Assembly (NCBI GenBank): GCA_020186115.1
Contig: WSYJ01000036.1
Span: forward strand, 124,001 to 188,000
Source: Histomonas meleagridis
Lineage: Eukaryota > Parabasalia > Tritrichomonadida > Dientamoebidae
Length of the DNA stretch: 64,000 nt
Reading direction: 5' to 3'
The notes under the pieces were generated by a model, which saw nothing but the letters and a program-made list of their open reading frames with translations, searched no databases and was not told the DNA's origin. This document shows positions 21,291 through 32,490 of the stretch, in pieces; within the stretch, counting starts at the first letter, position 1, and each line of letters begins with the position of its first letter. The position numbers and the translations under genes were made by a program.

Positions 21291-21712
21291 TTATTCATGT
21301 AGTAATTCAACTATATCTGTATGACCATTTTCAGATGCATACATAAGTGCAGTTTTAAATATTTCATATAATTTCCAAATATTATTTTGAAATAAAATAT
21401 TATTAAATTAAAAATTAAATTAAACAAATAAATATCTTTAGTATTAATATCAATTCCTTTTTGTTTAAGAAGTAACTTAACTATTTCTGTATTACCATAA
21501 TCAGCTGCTAACATAAGTGCTGTATTAAATAATTTAAATAATTTCCTAATATTAATATTAAACAAAAAATTATCGAAATAAATATAAAATTATTAAAATA
21601 AACAATAAATAATACAAATAAATATCTTTAGCATTCACATCGATTCCTTTTTGTTCAAGAAGTAATTTAGCTATTTCTGCATTACCAATATAAGATATTT
21701 TTATAAGTGCTG
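21291..21712 (-). repeat. Ankyrin-block array, three blocks with 80/100/80-nt spacers
   Basis: These are the downstream blocks of the ankyrin gene at 21713-22864. The spacers are 80, 100 and 80 nt. The 100-nt one holds an extra ~20 nt that looks like a local duplication of ATTATTAAAATAAA-type sequence. The last block reads KTALMYASENGHTDIVELLHE and ends at a stop at 21291-21293 without a spacer, which looks like a genuine C-terminus. Confidence 0.75.
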
Positions 21713-22864
21713 TCATAAATATTTTAAATAATTTCCAAATATTATTATAAAATATAAAATTATTATAATAAACTTTAAATATATAAAATAAATGGCTTTA
21801 GCATTAATATCAATTCCTTTTTGTTCAAGAATGTACTTAACAAGCTCTATATTTCCTGACTGGACTGCTAAAAATAAAATTTCTTTAGGAATAACACTTT
21901 TTTCAATAAGATATTTAAAGAGAAACAAATTTCCAATTTTTGCTGTTTCATTGATTGTTTTTTCATCTATTTTCATTCCTTTTCCTTCTAAAAAAGAAAA
22001 AATTTCATAATTTCCATTGGTAACACAAGAACATAACAAATTATTATCAATATTTCCAAATTTATTTTCATAAAGATATTTAAAGATATCATTTCGATGG
22101 AATTTAATTGCTGTTTCATATGCATCTTCGAATGTTGAATGATTTTGTTCACATAAATGAATAATTTTTTCATTTCCACCTGCAATTGCATATTTACCTG
22201 TGTTTTCTACTTTTGCGCCATTCATAAGTAAAAATTTAAAACATTTAACTGATCCAAAAAATGCTGCATAATCAATTAATGTAACTTTCCAATTGTTAAT
22301 AAAAGAACATCTTTCATAAAGTGATGGTTCAATTGTTTGATTAAAATCAAAATCATTTTGTGATGATATTTCTTGAAGTTTTTCTATTTCATCATTTCGA
22401 ATTATTTTTGCAATTTCACTTGGATTAACACCTTCTTTATCTAATTTATTATAATTTGAGAGACCTAATGAAAATTGTTTTTTTATCTTACTGGCATCGA
22501 TTATATTTTCCTCAATCATATTAATAACAAGGAAAATTGATTCATTTGTTTTTTTTTCAGTTATAAATGATACAAACATATCAATCATTTTGGGATTGGA
22601 ACAGCAAAGTTTTTCTTCATTTTCTTGAATTAATCTTAAATAATTTATATATGTTTTATATTCTTCAAAATTAGATTTGATTGCAGAGTAAATTAATGTC
22701 GAAATAACATTGTTAAAGGATATTGGTAAATTTGAAACATATAAATTCATGGTTTGTTCAACAGAAAAATCGATATTTTCCTTGTCTAACTTAAAGATAA
22801 TTTTTTCTAGGGTTTTAAGGATTTGTTTGTTATCAAATTTATTATTTGGTGCTTCAAAATTCAT
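21713..22864 (-). CDS. DUF3447/ankyrin family protein, N-terminal ORF
   Basis: 383 codons, intact. It has the family N-terminal helices (LEKIIFKLDKENIDFSVEQTM), the EGVNPSEIAKIIRNDEIEKLQEIS linker and a complete DUF3447 core. Ankyrin-like helices follow, ending in one full repeat (SGNIELVKYILEQKGIDINAK). The frame then runs 27 codons into the spacer (reading IYFIYLKF...IFGNYLKYL) and stops. The same hydrophobic spacer translation recurs at other copies, so the last ~27 residues are probably not part of the real product. An Inr-like TCACTTTTTT lies about 70 nt upstream (22933-22942). Confidence 0.8.
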   Translation of the reverse strand: MNFEAPNNKFDNKQILKTLEKIIFKLDKENIDFSVEQTMNLYVSNLPISFNNVISTLIYSAIKSNFEEYKTYINYLRLIQENEEKLCCSNPKMIDMFVSFITEKKTNESIFLVINMIEENIIDASKIKKQFSLGLSNYNKLDKEGVNPSEIAKIIRNDEIEKLQEISSQNDFDFNQTIEPSLYERCSFINNWKVTLIDYAAFFGSVKCFKFLLMNGAKVENTGKYAIAGGNEKIIHLCEQNHSTFEDAYETAIKFHRNDIFKYLYENKFGNIDNNLLCSCVTNGNYEIFSFLEGKGMKIDEKTINETAKIGNLFLFKYLIEKSVIPKEILFLAVQSGNIELVKYILEQKGIDINAKAIYFIYLKFIIIILYFIIIFGNYLKYL

Positions 22865-22932
22865 GTTGGAATAATGTCAATTGATTCAGAATGTTTGATT
22901 GATTTACAAAAGGCAAACCATACACTTTTATC

Positions 22933-22942
22933 AAAAAAGTGA
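22933..22942 (-). promoter_or_regulatory. Inr-like TCACTTTTTT
   Basis: On the coding strand GGTCACTTTTTTG lies about 70 nt before the ATG at 22864, in a short conserved upstream context (GGTTTG, TCACTTTT) shared with two other ankyrin loci. Confidence 0.3.
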
Positions 22943-23179
22943 CCGCTCCACTTTTTAGATTAATACGGGAAACGAAATTCATTTATCCTATCTTTATATG
23001 GAAGATATTATGATATAATCTAGCCAAATGTTGAGGGTATTCAACCTTGAATAAAATAAATTAAGAAAATAGTATGTTAAGCACAAGTTTTTCATTCTTA
23101 CAATTTTTTAATCGTAAAAATATTTTTTATAATTCACGAAAAAAATAGTTTACATATACAATACAAACATACATTTATA
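22943..23179. other. Intergenic stretch, nothing recognised
   Basis: AT-rich gap between an ankyrin gene start and the 3' end of the BEACH gene. No further feature seen. Confidence 0.4.
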
Positions 23180-26100
23180 TTATTTCAATTTCAAAACGTT
23201 TTTCAATGTTTTGTTTTTCTTTTCTCTTTGTGGAACTCTAATTGCGTACAGGTTTCCATCCATTGTCGACACGACCAATGATTGCTTCGATCTACAAAAC
23301 GTAATATTCGAGACAACACTTTGCTTTAAGTCGAATAACATTTGTTTTTTCTCAGGATATAACACCTCAAAACAAAAAATTTGATTCGAATCGTTCACAT
23401 AAATGATTTTATCTATCCAATTTTCATCAGTGAACGAAAACAAATTTGAAATTTTTTCGGAGAATTCGAATTTCACTAACAAATAACCATTAGCAGCGAA
23501 AGCGTAAAAGAATTTATTCGTAAAACAAACCAAAAAATCGAATTCTTTTGTGAAAATGAACTTTAAAATTTTTTCATTTTCATTAAAAGTAATTTTCGAC
23601 ACAATTTTCTTGAAAGAAACAGAAAAAATTATTAAAACATTTTCATTGATTTTATAAACAATTAAATTCAAATTATTAGAAGAAATTATTTCATTTACTT
23701 TCTCATTTTCCGATTTAATAATTTCATATGTAATTGGAAACTCATTTTCTTTTGAAATTGCAATTAACATTTTATTAATTACAAACACAAATGAATTATT
23801 CACATTACAAAACGAAGTAATTTTCAACGTGAAAACAAAAGATTCACAATGAAACTCATTATTAATTCGATATCCCAAACAATTTATCAAATCCAAAATT
23901 AAAATATATGTATCAAATGTACAAATTATTAAATTATTAATATTTTGAAAGTTTTCATTAAATGTAAAAATTGTTTTCACATTAAAGTTATTAAACATCC
24001 AATAATATTTAATGATTTTAAATGCGTTTTCTTTCGTATATATTAATATGTATTTACAATGATTAATAAATTCGGAAAAAATTATTTTTTCATTCGAAAT
24101 TTGAGTTGTTAAAACATTTTTCTTTTGTTTCGTGTGCTGTTTCTTTGTTATTGGTAATAATGTAACATCAAATTGTTTTTGCGCCCATTCGATAACTTCA
24201 TTTAAATGTTTTTCTGCTTCAAAACTTTTCCGATTTTCATAAATATAAAAAATTATTTCTTTTTCATTAATTCCATTAAATTTAGTAACAATATCATTAT
24301 AATAATAATAAAACTGTGGAATAACACAATTAACTTTCTTAAAACGATTAAGTTCAAATGAAAAATCAATGTTAAACTTATTAGAATATATCCATTCATT
24401 AAATAAATTCGTTTTTAATGCCATATCCACTTTTTCAGTGGTTGACAGAAAAGTGTCATTATGAATTAATGGTAAAAAAGGATATTTCGTGTTAAGATTA
24501 AATAAGTTACCATTAATTATATTTAATGCTATTATTAAATTAAAATTCGAAATTTTTTTATTCTTCCAATTTTTAGTTATGAAATTAATTTCATTTGTTT
24601 GATTATTTAAGATTCGAAATGGAAATTTTCCAATAGCAAAGAAATTAGAAATGGAATCATTACTCATATTAATTAAATATGAAGAACATCCATATGTATA
24701 TATATCAAAATGATTATCACAAAATCGAACAATTGCTTGAATTGAATGAAATGGAATAATAATTCTAGGTTTTCCAACTCGTATAATTTGGATTTCCTTT
24801 TCAAATAATGATAAAGTAGCAGGTATCATTGAATCAATATTTATTACATTACATTGCGAATAAAATTTTGGAGTTTCACTTCCGGCACTTTTCTCGTAAG
24901 CTTTGAATTCAATTTCAACGTTTTCTTCTGAATTTTGATTCCATATGAAGCGATGAAAGAAATTGTAATAAGGAAAATGTAAAAATTGTTGCGAATTTTT
25001 AGGATTCTCAAACATGGAATTAGAATAAGAAAATAATGATTTAATACGTATTCTTTCTGCTTGGATTTGATTATATAAAATATTTTTATTAAGTTTAAAA
25101 GATATTTGTGGAAATAAAAATGTCCGAATTTCTAAAATCAAATTTCGAATTTGATCTGTTAAATTCTGTATTAAAATCTGTAAAAATGAGAAAAGTTCCA
25201 TCGAAATTTTTGGTGGAAATCGATTTTCTGGAGTACTTTCATCAATAAATTTTATGATGTTTGTAATAATTAATGAATTATCATGTTCAAAGACAGGCAA
25301 ATTTAACATATCATGAATTTGAAACAACAAGTCATCATTAAATTTTTTCGTATGAGATAACCAAAATTTTAATTCATAATTTAACAAATTCTCATTGAAA
25401 ACTTTATCCAAAAAGTGCAACGAAAATTTAATTTCTTCAATTTCATTAGAATTATTTTCTTTTTCGATATTTTCATTAAATAATTTTAATATTTTCTTAG
25501 AATATGAATGTTTTAATCTAAATTTATAAAACAATGAAACAAATGATCGTACAATTATAGAAGCTAATTGCATTTTATCGAATTTTGAGTTATTTGCAAT
25601 TACAAACATCAAAACGTTTGAAACGAATTTATCTTGAAACTTATGTATATTTTGGTATGCGTTTGATACCCTTAAAATCATTATCAAGTTTAATATCTTA
25701 GAATAATAATTAATAAAATCTTTTGGTTCCATTTTAAACAATTCTTTTAATATTATATAAATACTTTTTATGTTATTCATCGAATAAATTAAAGGAAATA
25801 AAAACCACAACGAATGAAAATCAATATTATATTCCATGTTTAGATCCATATTTTCATTTTTTCGAATCATTTTTATCATGACAATATCCATTTTAGGGTT
25901 TGTTATATTATCAATGATTAAATCGATGTTTTTACATTTTAATGCAATATGTATTAAAAAGTTTTGTAAATTTTCTTTTTGTGAATTTTGAATAATTTGA
26001 AGAACCAAATTAATAAATGAAACGTCATTAACTTTTGAAGTTAAATTAATTAAAAAATATACGTTCTCATTTAATAATTTAATTTTCTTTTGTTCAATTA

Positions 26101-29100
26101 AATGATATAAATATATTAAATATTGATTTGATTCAATTCGATTATTTTTTACATCGTTTTTAATTAATAAACATAAATTATTAATATCATGATTATTAAT
26201 TGGTAAGAAATCCAAAATTTTAAAACAATTTTGTTTCAATAATTGGAAATCTTTCTTAGAATAATAAAATAAAAAATAAGTTTGAAGTAAAAATTGTGTA
26301 AATAATGTGTTCTCATTTAAAGGCGAATTAAAATGTGAAAAGAAATTTATTAATAATTTAATGATTCGATATAAATTATTTTGTGATGCATTACACCATA
26401 ACCAAATATTTAATATATAATTCTCTAACAATTCGATTTTCATGTTTATTATATTATTCGTCTCAATTATTTGTAAGAAACTTGAAAAAACTAAAGGCTC
26501 ACTTAAGAAATTTGCTTTAAATAAATACGAAATTATTTGTGAAATTTCAGTTAAATTATGTATTAAAAAATATATTTTATTATCTTTAGTTGGCATAAAC
26601 TCATTAAATATATTAATATCAAATCCTGTAATATCATAAAAGATGTTCGGTAAAACATTTTCTGTATTATTTTCATTTATAGCTAAAAATAAACAATTCG
26701 ATTTAAACATTTCATTAAAATTTGTTCCTTTTTTAATTATAAATAATAACATTTCAATATATAATGAATTTTGTTGTTGAATGTTTTGGAAAATTGGATA
26801 AAAATCCGAAACTTTCAAATGTTTTGGCATTAATAATGCTAAAGAATTAATTTCTTTCTTAGCGGAAATGTTTAATTTCATATTATTATACGAAAACAAA
26901 ACATTTTCAAATTGACTTAAATCATTAAATCGAGTTGAATATAATTGATCGAATTGAGAGTTTTCATATGGCATTAAAATCATTGCGAATTCTCTCATTA
27001 AAACAGGAGAATTATCTTCTAAATAAGGTTCATTTGTTTGTCCAATGTTAATGTTAATATAATCATCAAATTCCATATCTTTAAATATGATTATATCATC
27101 AGAAATTATTTCATTAATTCGGAAAGTTACGTACATTTTATTTGTTATGTCATCTTTAACTAAATATATAACAAAAAATGACCATTGGTTATTAATTATT
27201 GGTATTTTTAACTTTGCTGTTGTTCGATATCGTTTACCTTCATATCGAACTATAAAAGAATCTTGTGATTGTGCTATATATAAACGTTGATTAAACTTAT
27301 CGAACATTTTAATGAATTGAAACATTCCATTAAACTTAGATGAATATAATTGATCGATTTTTCCATAAAATGTAAATGCAAATCCATCAATGATATTTTT
27401 AGATTCGATATCATTTATAATATATATTGGATTTGATGAATAAATTTGAAATTCATTTTCATTAATATTCGATAATTCCGAATGTAATATTTGTAATACT
27501 TTATCAGCAATTGGTAAAAAATTTCCATTTATAGGAAATATTAATGATATAAAAGTATTATTAACTTTAATTGATGAACAATGAGAAGTTATCATTTTTA
27601 ATAAGTTTAATACTTTATCAATTAATTCATTATCATAACTTAATAAAATTTTTCGTTTTTTATATATAAATTCCCCTTTTAATGACATCAATAAAAAATA
27701 ATCTAATTCACCTTCATGACAATTAATAATATTTTGTAATGAATAATTACAAAGTTTTATAAAGAAATCAATTGTTTCATTTAATTGATTAGAAAATAAT
27801 ATAAGTATTAATGTAATAAAATTTGGAATTTGTATTAGAAACAATTGATTTTTAGTTAAATTTGTTGAAGCGTTTAAAAAATTAATGAAATATTGAAACG
27901 TTGATTCAGAAGGTTTATTTTCTTCGATTTTTAATACTAAATCTAAAATCAAATTAAAACGTTTCGAAGAAATTTTAAATTTTCGATCTGTTTGAGATAT
28001 AAATGATATTAAAGAAAATCCGATTTCTAATGATTCTTTATTCGGTATTTCGATTAATAACTTTAAACATCGATTTAATATCGGCGAAAACTTATCAGCG
28101 AAAAATAATTTATGTGAAATTACATTTAAAATCCCTTTAATAAACTCTTTACCTATATCTAAGAAATATTTATCATTATTATGTGACAAACAATTATTTA
28201 AAAACTTAATAGAAAAATTTATAATTTCTTCGGGTAATTCATCGAATTTTGTTAAACAATTAATAAAAGAATTATAAATTATCTTAAATAATGGTGGATC
28301 AGATAACATATTAATAATAAAGAAATAAAATTTTGTATTTAAAAATGCAATTTTTGATATTTCAGGATCTTCTAATAAATTTATTAAAATCGACATAATT
28401 ATATTTAAAGTTATTGTCTTTTCATTCACTTCATTAGCAATATGATTTTTATGTAATACTTCGGCAGCACATATCATATCATATAATATATCAGGATTCG
28501 AAAAAAACGAATTTTCATATTTATATGTTAATCGCATTAAACATTCAGTGAATAAATAAGGTGATAATGAAAACATATCAAGAACATCATAAAACAAAGT
28601 TGAATCAACATCAGCGATTTGATTAAAGATATGATTTCGTATTATGTTTAATTTATCTGTAATTGGTTTCTTAGAAAAAATCGAATTATGTGTTGAAAAT
28701 ATAATGGAATTAAATATTAATGAAATTAATGATTTCGTTAAACCTTTTTTTACAAATGTTTTAAAAGAATATGAAAAAAGGATAATAATATCGATTTGAT
28801 AAGGTGAATGATATACTATATCTTGTGAATTATTAAATAATTCATTTAATATAATTAAATATTCATTAGTTGAACTAATTAAAAATAAATCAATGTCCGT
28901 CGAAAATATTTCAAGTTTTGTTTTAAATATCGTTTTAGATTGAAGTAACTCTTCAGGTGGTAATTTAAATGAGCCTAAATTATCACTCATTGGTATTGGG
29001 TTTTCGTTTTCTTTCATTATTTCATTGATGTCAAATTCGACTTCTTTTTGACTTAAATAATTGATCAAAAACTCAAAAAAAGATTTATAGATGTCTTGGA

Positions 29101-29935
29101 TGACATTTAAATTTGTGGTATGTGATTCAACTAATGATAAGATATTAAGTGCTGATTTATCAAAAGAATATATTTGTTGCTGAATTAACATTATAAGAGT
29201 AGGGCAAAATAAACTTTTGAAAATTTTGGATTTCTTTTCAAGTAAAAAACCTATCATTGATAATACAGAATTGTTGATTTTGGAATCATATGATTCAATA
29301 CATTTCTGTAAAAGCTGAATTATAAGTTGTGAATGTGTATCATTTAACATCTCGTTTTTTAATATATGTATAATAATTAGCATAATGAGATCATTGGTGG
29401 CTGGAAAAAGATTTTGTTCGAGAAAAACTGTTAACATTCCGACAAATAGATGAAGATAATATTCTTGGGTAAGAGATGAGATTGTAGAATTTTGCAAATG
29501 TAGCATATCAGAAAAAAAATTGGGATCAAGTACTTCAGGATTTGGTATATCATTAAGCCAAGCTAAACAAATAAAAATAAATAATAATATCTCAGGAATC
29601 GTAAGTTGCTTATTACTTTCAAATTTGTTAGTTAGAAATGAAAGTGTTGAAGGAGAAAAATGAAGTGGAAAATTGATTTGATGAAGCGAGTTATAAAGTG
29701 GTTGATTCTCTTTTAATAAATGAGAAAGTGTCTTAATATCTTGCGAACCAAAAAAAGGAATAGGCCCTAAAATGGAAAAATCATTTTTAATACTCTCATT
29801 TTCATTATCATTTTGAAAATCTGAAAAATTGGAATTTCGAGATTTGAGAATTTGCGCGATTGGGTGTAACTCGATTTTAGCTTGAATTTTTTCTTTTGCT
29901 TGATTGAATATACCAAACATTTTAGGCCTTTTCAT
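23180..29935 (-). CDS. Giant BEACH-domain protein with C-terminal WD-like propeller, divergent
   Basis: 2251 residues, the longest gene here. Residues 1-~1480 are helical (ARM-like) with a lectin-like insert (~830-1010: FAFTFYGKIDQLYSS, WSFFVIYLV, FDDYININIG), as in neurobeachin/LRBA proteins. A PH-like segment follows (~1600-1740: SQCNVINIDSMIPATLSLFEKEIQIIR). Next is a BEACH start (~1770: FITKNWKNKKISNFNLIIALNIINGNLFN...YPFLPLI). This matches the BEACH signature W.+G.ISNF.YL..LN..AGR.YNDL.QYPVFP. The BEACH region is much shorter than the usual ~280 residues. The final ~300 residues are beta-rich, WD40-like. The family acts in vesicle traffic and autophagy. The protein may start at Met6 instead. 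Confidence 0.75.
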   Translation of the reverse strand: MKRPKMFGIFNQAKEKIQAKIELHPIAQILKSRNSNFSDFQNDNENESIKNDFSILGPIPFFGSQDIKTLSHLLKENQPLYNSLHQINFPLHFSPSTLSFLTNKFESNKQLTIPEILLFIFICLAWLNDIPNPEVLDPNFFSDMLHLQNSTISSLTQEYYLHLFVGMLTVFLEQNLFPATNDLIMLIIIHILKNEMLNDTHSQLIIQLLQKCIESYDSKINNSVLSMIGFLLEKKSKIFKSLFCPTLIMLIQQQIYSFDKSALNILSLVESHTTNLNVIQDIYKSFFEFLINYLSQKEVEFDINEIMKENENPIPMSDNLGSFKLPPEELLQSKTIFKTKLEIFSTDIDLFLISSTNEYLIILNELFNNSQDIVYHSPYQIDIIILFSYSFKTFVKKGLTKSLISLIFNSIIFSTHNSIFSKKPITDKLNIIRNHIFNQIADVDSTLFYDVLDMFSLSPYLFTECLMRLTYKYENSFFSNPDILYDMICAAEVLHKNHIANEVNEKTITLNIIMSILINLLEDPEISKIAFLNTKFYFFIINMLSDPPLFKIIYNSFINCLTKFDELPEEIINFSIKFLNNCLSHNNDKYFLDIGKEFIKGILNVISHKLFFADKFSPILNRCLKLLIEIPNKESLEIGFSLISFISQTDRKFKISSKRFNLILDLVLKIEENKPSESTFQYFINFLNASTNLTKNQLFLIQIPNFITLILILFSNQLNETIDFFIKLCNYSLQNIINCHEGELDYFLLMSLKGEFIYKKRKILLSYDNELIDKVLNLLKMITSHCSSIKVNNTFISLIFPINGNFLPIADKVLQILHSELSNINENEFQIYSSNPIYIINDIESKNIIDGFAFTFYGKIDQLYSSKFNGMFQFIKMFDKFNQRLYIAQSQDSFIVRYEGKRYRTTAKLKIPIINNQWSFFVIYLVKDDITNKMYVTFRINEIISDDIIIFKDMEFDDYININIGQTNEPYLEDNSPVLMREFAMILMPYENSQFDQLYSTRFNDLSQFENVLFSYNNMKLNISAKKEINSLALLMPKHLKVSDFYPIFQNIQQQNSLYIEMLLFIIKKGTNFNEMFKSNCLFLAINENNTENVLPNIFYDITGFDINIFNEFMPTKDNKIYFLIHNLTEISQIISYLFKANFLSEPLVFSSFLQIIETNNIINMKIELLENYILNIWLWCNASQNNLYRIIKLLINFFSHFNSPLNENTLFTQFLLQTYFLFYYSKKDFQLLKQNCFKILDFLPINNHDINNLCLLIKNDVKNNRIESNQYLIYLYHLIEQKKIKLLNENVYFLINLTSKVNDVSFINLVLQIIQNSQKENLQNFLIHIALKCKNIDLIIDNITNPKMDIVMIKMIRKNENMDLNMEYNIDFHSLWFLFPLIYSMNNIKSIYIILKELFKMEPKDFINYYSKILNLIMILRVSNAYQNIHKFQDKFVSNVLMFVIANNSKFDKMQLASIIVRSFVSLFYKFRLKHSYSKKILKLFNENIEKENNSNEIEEIKFSLHFLDKVFNENLLNYELKFWLSHTKKFNDDLLFQIHDMLNLPVFEHDNSLIITNIIKFIDESTPENRFPPKISMELFSFLQILIQNLTDQIRNLILEIRTFLFPQISFKLNKNILYNQIQAERIRIKSLFSYSNSMFENPKNSQQFLHFPYYNFFHRFIWNQNSEENVEIEFKAYEKSAGSETPKFYSQCNVINIDSMIPATLSLFEKEIQIIRVGKPRIIIPFHSIQAIVRFCDNHFDIYTYGCSSYLINMSNDSISNFFAIGKFPFRILNNQTNEINFITKNWKNKKISNFNLIIALNIINGNLFNLNTKYPFLPLIHNDTFLSTTEKVDMALKTNLFNEWIYSNKFNIDFSFELNRFKKVNCVIPQFYYYYNDIVTKFNGINEKEIIFYIYENRKSFEAEKHLNEVIEWAQKQFDVTLLPITKKQHTKQKKNVLTTQISNEKIIFSEFINHCKYILIYTKENAFKIIKYYWMFNNFNVKTIFTFNENFQNINNLIICTFDTYILILDLINCLGYRINNEFHCESFVFTLKITSFCNVNNSFVFVINKMLIAISKENEFPITYEIIKSENEKVNEIISSNNLNLIVYKINENVLIIFSVSFKKIVSKITFNENEKILKFIFTKEFDFLVCFTNKFFYAFAANGYLLVKFEFSEKISNLFSFTDENWIDKIIYVNDSNQIFCFEVLYPEKKQMLFDLKQSVVSNITFCRSKQSLVVSTMDGNLYAIRVPQREKKNKTLKNVLKLK

Positions 29936-30233
29936 TTAGAGTTTACAAGATTTAAAGCTCAGAAATATCAGTATTTTACATGAAAAGTGTACACTATATA
30001 TTATTGATAAACATTTATGTTGAAATAATTTCTAAAATTATTTCAGGTAAAATCACTTACTAAAAAGATATGTATATTTTGATTTTGCGATAAATGTTTT
30101 GTGATAAAAGACAATTGTAAAACATATGAATTAGATTTTTAATGAATTAGTTATTTCATTTAAATGAAATAACATTAATCAAGAAAAAGTAAACAAAAAA
30201 CAAACCAACTATTTACTAAAAATACCGATGTGT

Positions 30234-30734
30234 TTAATTCATGGAACCCTGTCCTGTTTTCCATTTGTAAAATAAATCAACAGATTTTTGAGTTTGTGTT
30301 ATCAATTCTTTTTCCTCTGTCATATACACAATGTCTTCATTTCTTTGTAATGTTGATTGAGAAGAAATATAAGAATTACGAACAACTGTACCAAGTCTTT
30401 CTTTACATGTATCAATAATGTTTTTACCAATTTCTGGTTCGCCGCACAATGAACTAATAGCGGCAGCGAAATGATAAGATCTTTCTGTTTCAATTGCTGC
30501 ACCAGGATGAATTCCTGCAACCCATTCTGGAACGCCAACACGAACTATATTGACTTGTGGGTTAGCTAAGATTTGTGCAAGCCAAAAAGGTATATTTGCT
30601 CTATAATTAACGGGAATATCTGCATCACTTTGTTCAGGATTTACAATAAATCCTAAGCCTTCGCACTCCTGCAGAAAAACAACAGGAACAAGTTCTTCAC
30701 CATGTAAAAAATCGGAAATCTCAGAGGAAGTCAT
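30234..30734 (-). CDS. PSF3: GINS complex subunit PSF3
   Basis: 166 residues from the internal ATG at 30734 (MTSSEISDFLHGEELVPVVF). The frame is open to 30875, but the extra 47 residues are a hydrophobic run unlike the family, so the inner start is preferred. The PSF3 features are an acidic N-terminus, the block IPFWLAQILANPQVNIVRVGVPEW (human PSF3 has LPLWLAKGL...ILSVELP), and a C-terminal helix region ending VDLFYKWKTGQG (human FQCWEKGQ). GINS joins CDC45 and MCM2-7 in the replicative helicase. The nuclear replication role follows from the family. Confidence 0.82.
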   Translation of the reverse strand: MTSSEISDFLHGEELVPVVFLQECEGLGFIVNPEQSDADIPVNYRANIPFWLAQILANPQVNIVRVGVPEWVAGIHPGAAIETERSYHFAAAISSLCGEPEIGKNIIDTCKERLGTVVRNSYISSQSTLQRNEDIVYMTEEKELITQTQKSVDLFYKWKTGQGSMN

Positions 30735-31032
30735 TGGCGGGAAGAACAAACGTACGACAGTTGGCACCTCACTAACTAAGGCCAAAAAATTGACAGTGTT
30801 TGTTTTTAATAAAAAGTGCCACACTTTGTTACAAAGCCAAAAAATAAAGAAAATAATTAATTCCATTAAGTTCAATTAGTTTATATTCTATTCTTTCTTA
30901 CGTTAAACTTTTTCTTCGGCTAAATGAAAAGTTTCTTTAAGAAATAACATCTTTTTTAAAATTATGTTTTAAAATGAATTAATTTAAATATTCAAAAATA
31001 CTAGAAAAATATTAAATTTAAAAATTTATTAC

Positions 31033-31264
31033 TTATTTTCTATGAAGCAATTCACCTATTTCTGGAAAACCTTTTATGGATGCATACTTAAGTGCTGTTT
31101 CAAATAATTTAAATAATTTCCAAATATTATTTTGAAATAATAAAAATTTAATATAAATATAATATTAAATAATTAAATATCTTTAGCATTAACGTCAATT
31201 CCTTGTTCAAGAAGTAATTTAACTATTTCTGTGTGACCACTTTCAGATGCATAAATAAGTGCTG
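31033..31264 (-). repeat. Two ankyrin blocks of the truncated ankyrin locus
   Basis: Two ankyrin blocks follow the ORF at 31265-32230, separated by an 80-nt spacer with TTTGGA at the usual place. The final block reads ETALKYASIKGFPEIGELLHRK and ends at a stop at 31033-31035. Confidence 0.7.
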
Positions 31265-32230
31265 TCATAAATAAAGTAAATAATTTCCAAATATTATTTT
31301 GAAACATAAAATTGTTAAAATAAATTCTTTCAAATATGATGAATGATTTTGTTCACATAAATGAATAATTTCTTCATTTCCACCTGCAATTGCATATTTA
31401 CCTGTGTTATCTATTTTAGAACCATTCATAAGTAAAAATTTAAAACATTTAATCGCAGAAAAAAATGCTGCATAATCAATTAATGTAACATTTCTTTGAT
31501 TAATAAATGAACATCTTTCATAAAGTGATGGTTCAATTGTTTGATTAAAATCAAAATTCGTTTGTGATGATATTTCTTGAAGTTTTTCGATTTCATCATT
31601 TCGAATTATTTTCGCAATTTCATTTGGATTGACTCCTTCTTCAATTAGTTGCTTATGAAGTTCCCATCCATTATTTGAAAGTTCTTCATAATTCATATGA
31701 AATTGATTGATAAATTGTATGTTATTTGATACTTCTATATTAGTATTTTTCCCTAAGATATCATACCATTTTTTTTGTATTGATTCTATGTAATTATTGA
31801 TTTTATCTTTTGAGAAATATTCAACAAAATATAAAGATGTTCCTTTATTCCGAATAATTTTTGGATCAATTATCGAGTTCTTGACCATTTCTTCAAGAAG
31901 ATAATTTGATTCTTGTGTATCAATTGATAATAAAAATTCAGTAAAAGCAAATTTAATGTTTTGATTTAATTTATTTTCGATCTTTTGTAAAAAATTAAAA
32001 CATAATTTTTCTTGATTTCTTTGATTCGAAATAAAATATGAATATATAAGTCTACTTAATATCAATATACATGAATATGATAATTCTTCAGAAAAATATT
32101 TTAATAAATATTCAACTGATTTTTCTATATTATCATCATTTAGATCAAAAATAATTTTTTCAAGATTTTGTAAAATTAGGAGATTTTCATCATGTTTGAA
32201 TGACTGACTTTGAGCTGATCCCATCAGCAA
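31265..32230 (-). CDS. DUF3447 family protein truncated inside the core (deletion copy)
   Basis: 321 codons. The N-terminal helical domain and linker are complete, and the DUF3447 core is normal up to GGNEEIIHLCEQNHSS. At that point the other copies continue with -(T/K)F.DAYETAI..HRN, but this one passes directly into spacer sequence (reads LKEFILTILCFKIIFGNYLLYL) and stops. The rest of the core and the first ankyrin-like helices are missing, probably by an internal deletion fusing the core to a spacer. A start at Met3 would give the N-terminus MGSAQS, which looks like a myristoylation context. The gene may be inactive. Confidence 0.7.
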   Translation of the reverse strand: MLMGSAQSQSFKHDENLLILQNLEKIIFDLNDDNIEKSVEYLLKYFSEELSYSCILILSRLIYSYFISNQRNQEKLCFNFLQKIENKLNQNIKFAFTEFLLSIDTQESNYLLEEMVKNSIIDPKIIRNKGTSLYFVEYFSKDKINNYIESIQKKWYDILGKNTNIEVSNNIQFINQFHMNYEELSNNGWELHKQLIEEGVNPNEIAKIIRNDEIEKLQEISSQTNFDFNQTIEPSLYERCSFINQRNVTLIDYAAFFSAIKCFKFLLMNGSKIDNTGKYAIAGGNEEIIHLCEQNHSSYLKEFILTILCFKIIFGNYLLYL

Positions 32231-32490
32231 TAAATTATCCTTAATTTATGGTTTCTATCGGCACGGGATACGTTAAAATCACAGGAATCGTCGAAAAAAT
32301 GAAAAATTAATACATTTTATTGTTATATACTCAATTTTAAGATATAAAACCAAAATTATAGGATTTTTTTTCAAGCTTTAAACATAAAAAAATTATGAGA
32401 AATTATGTTTTGAATTCATTCATTGATTGAAACATATTTCAAAAACTTTTTAAATAATGGGTTTGTTTATTATCAAACACAAAAAGGATT

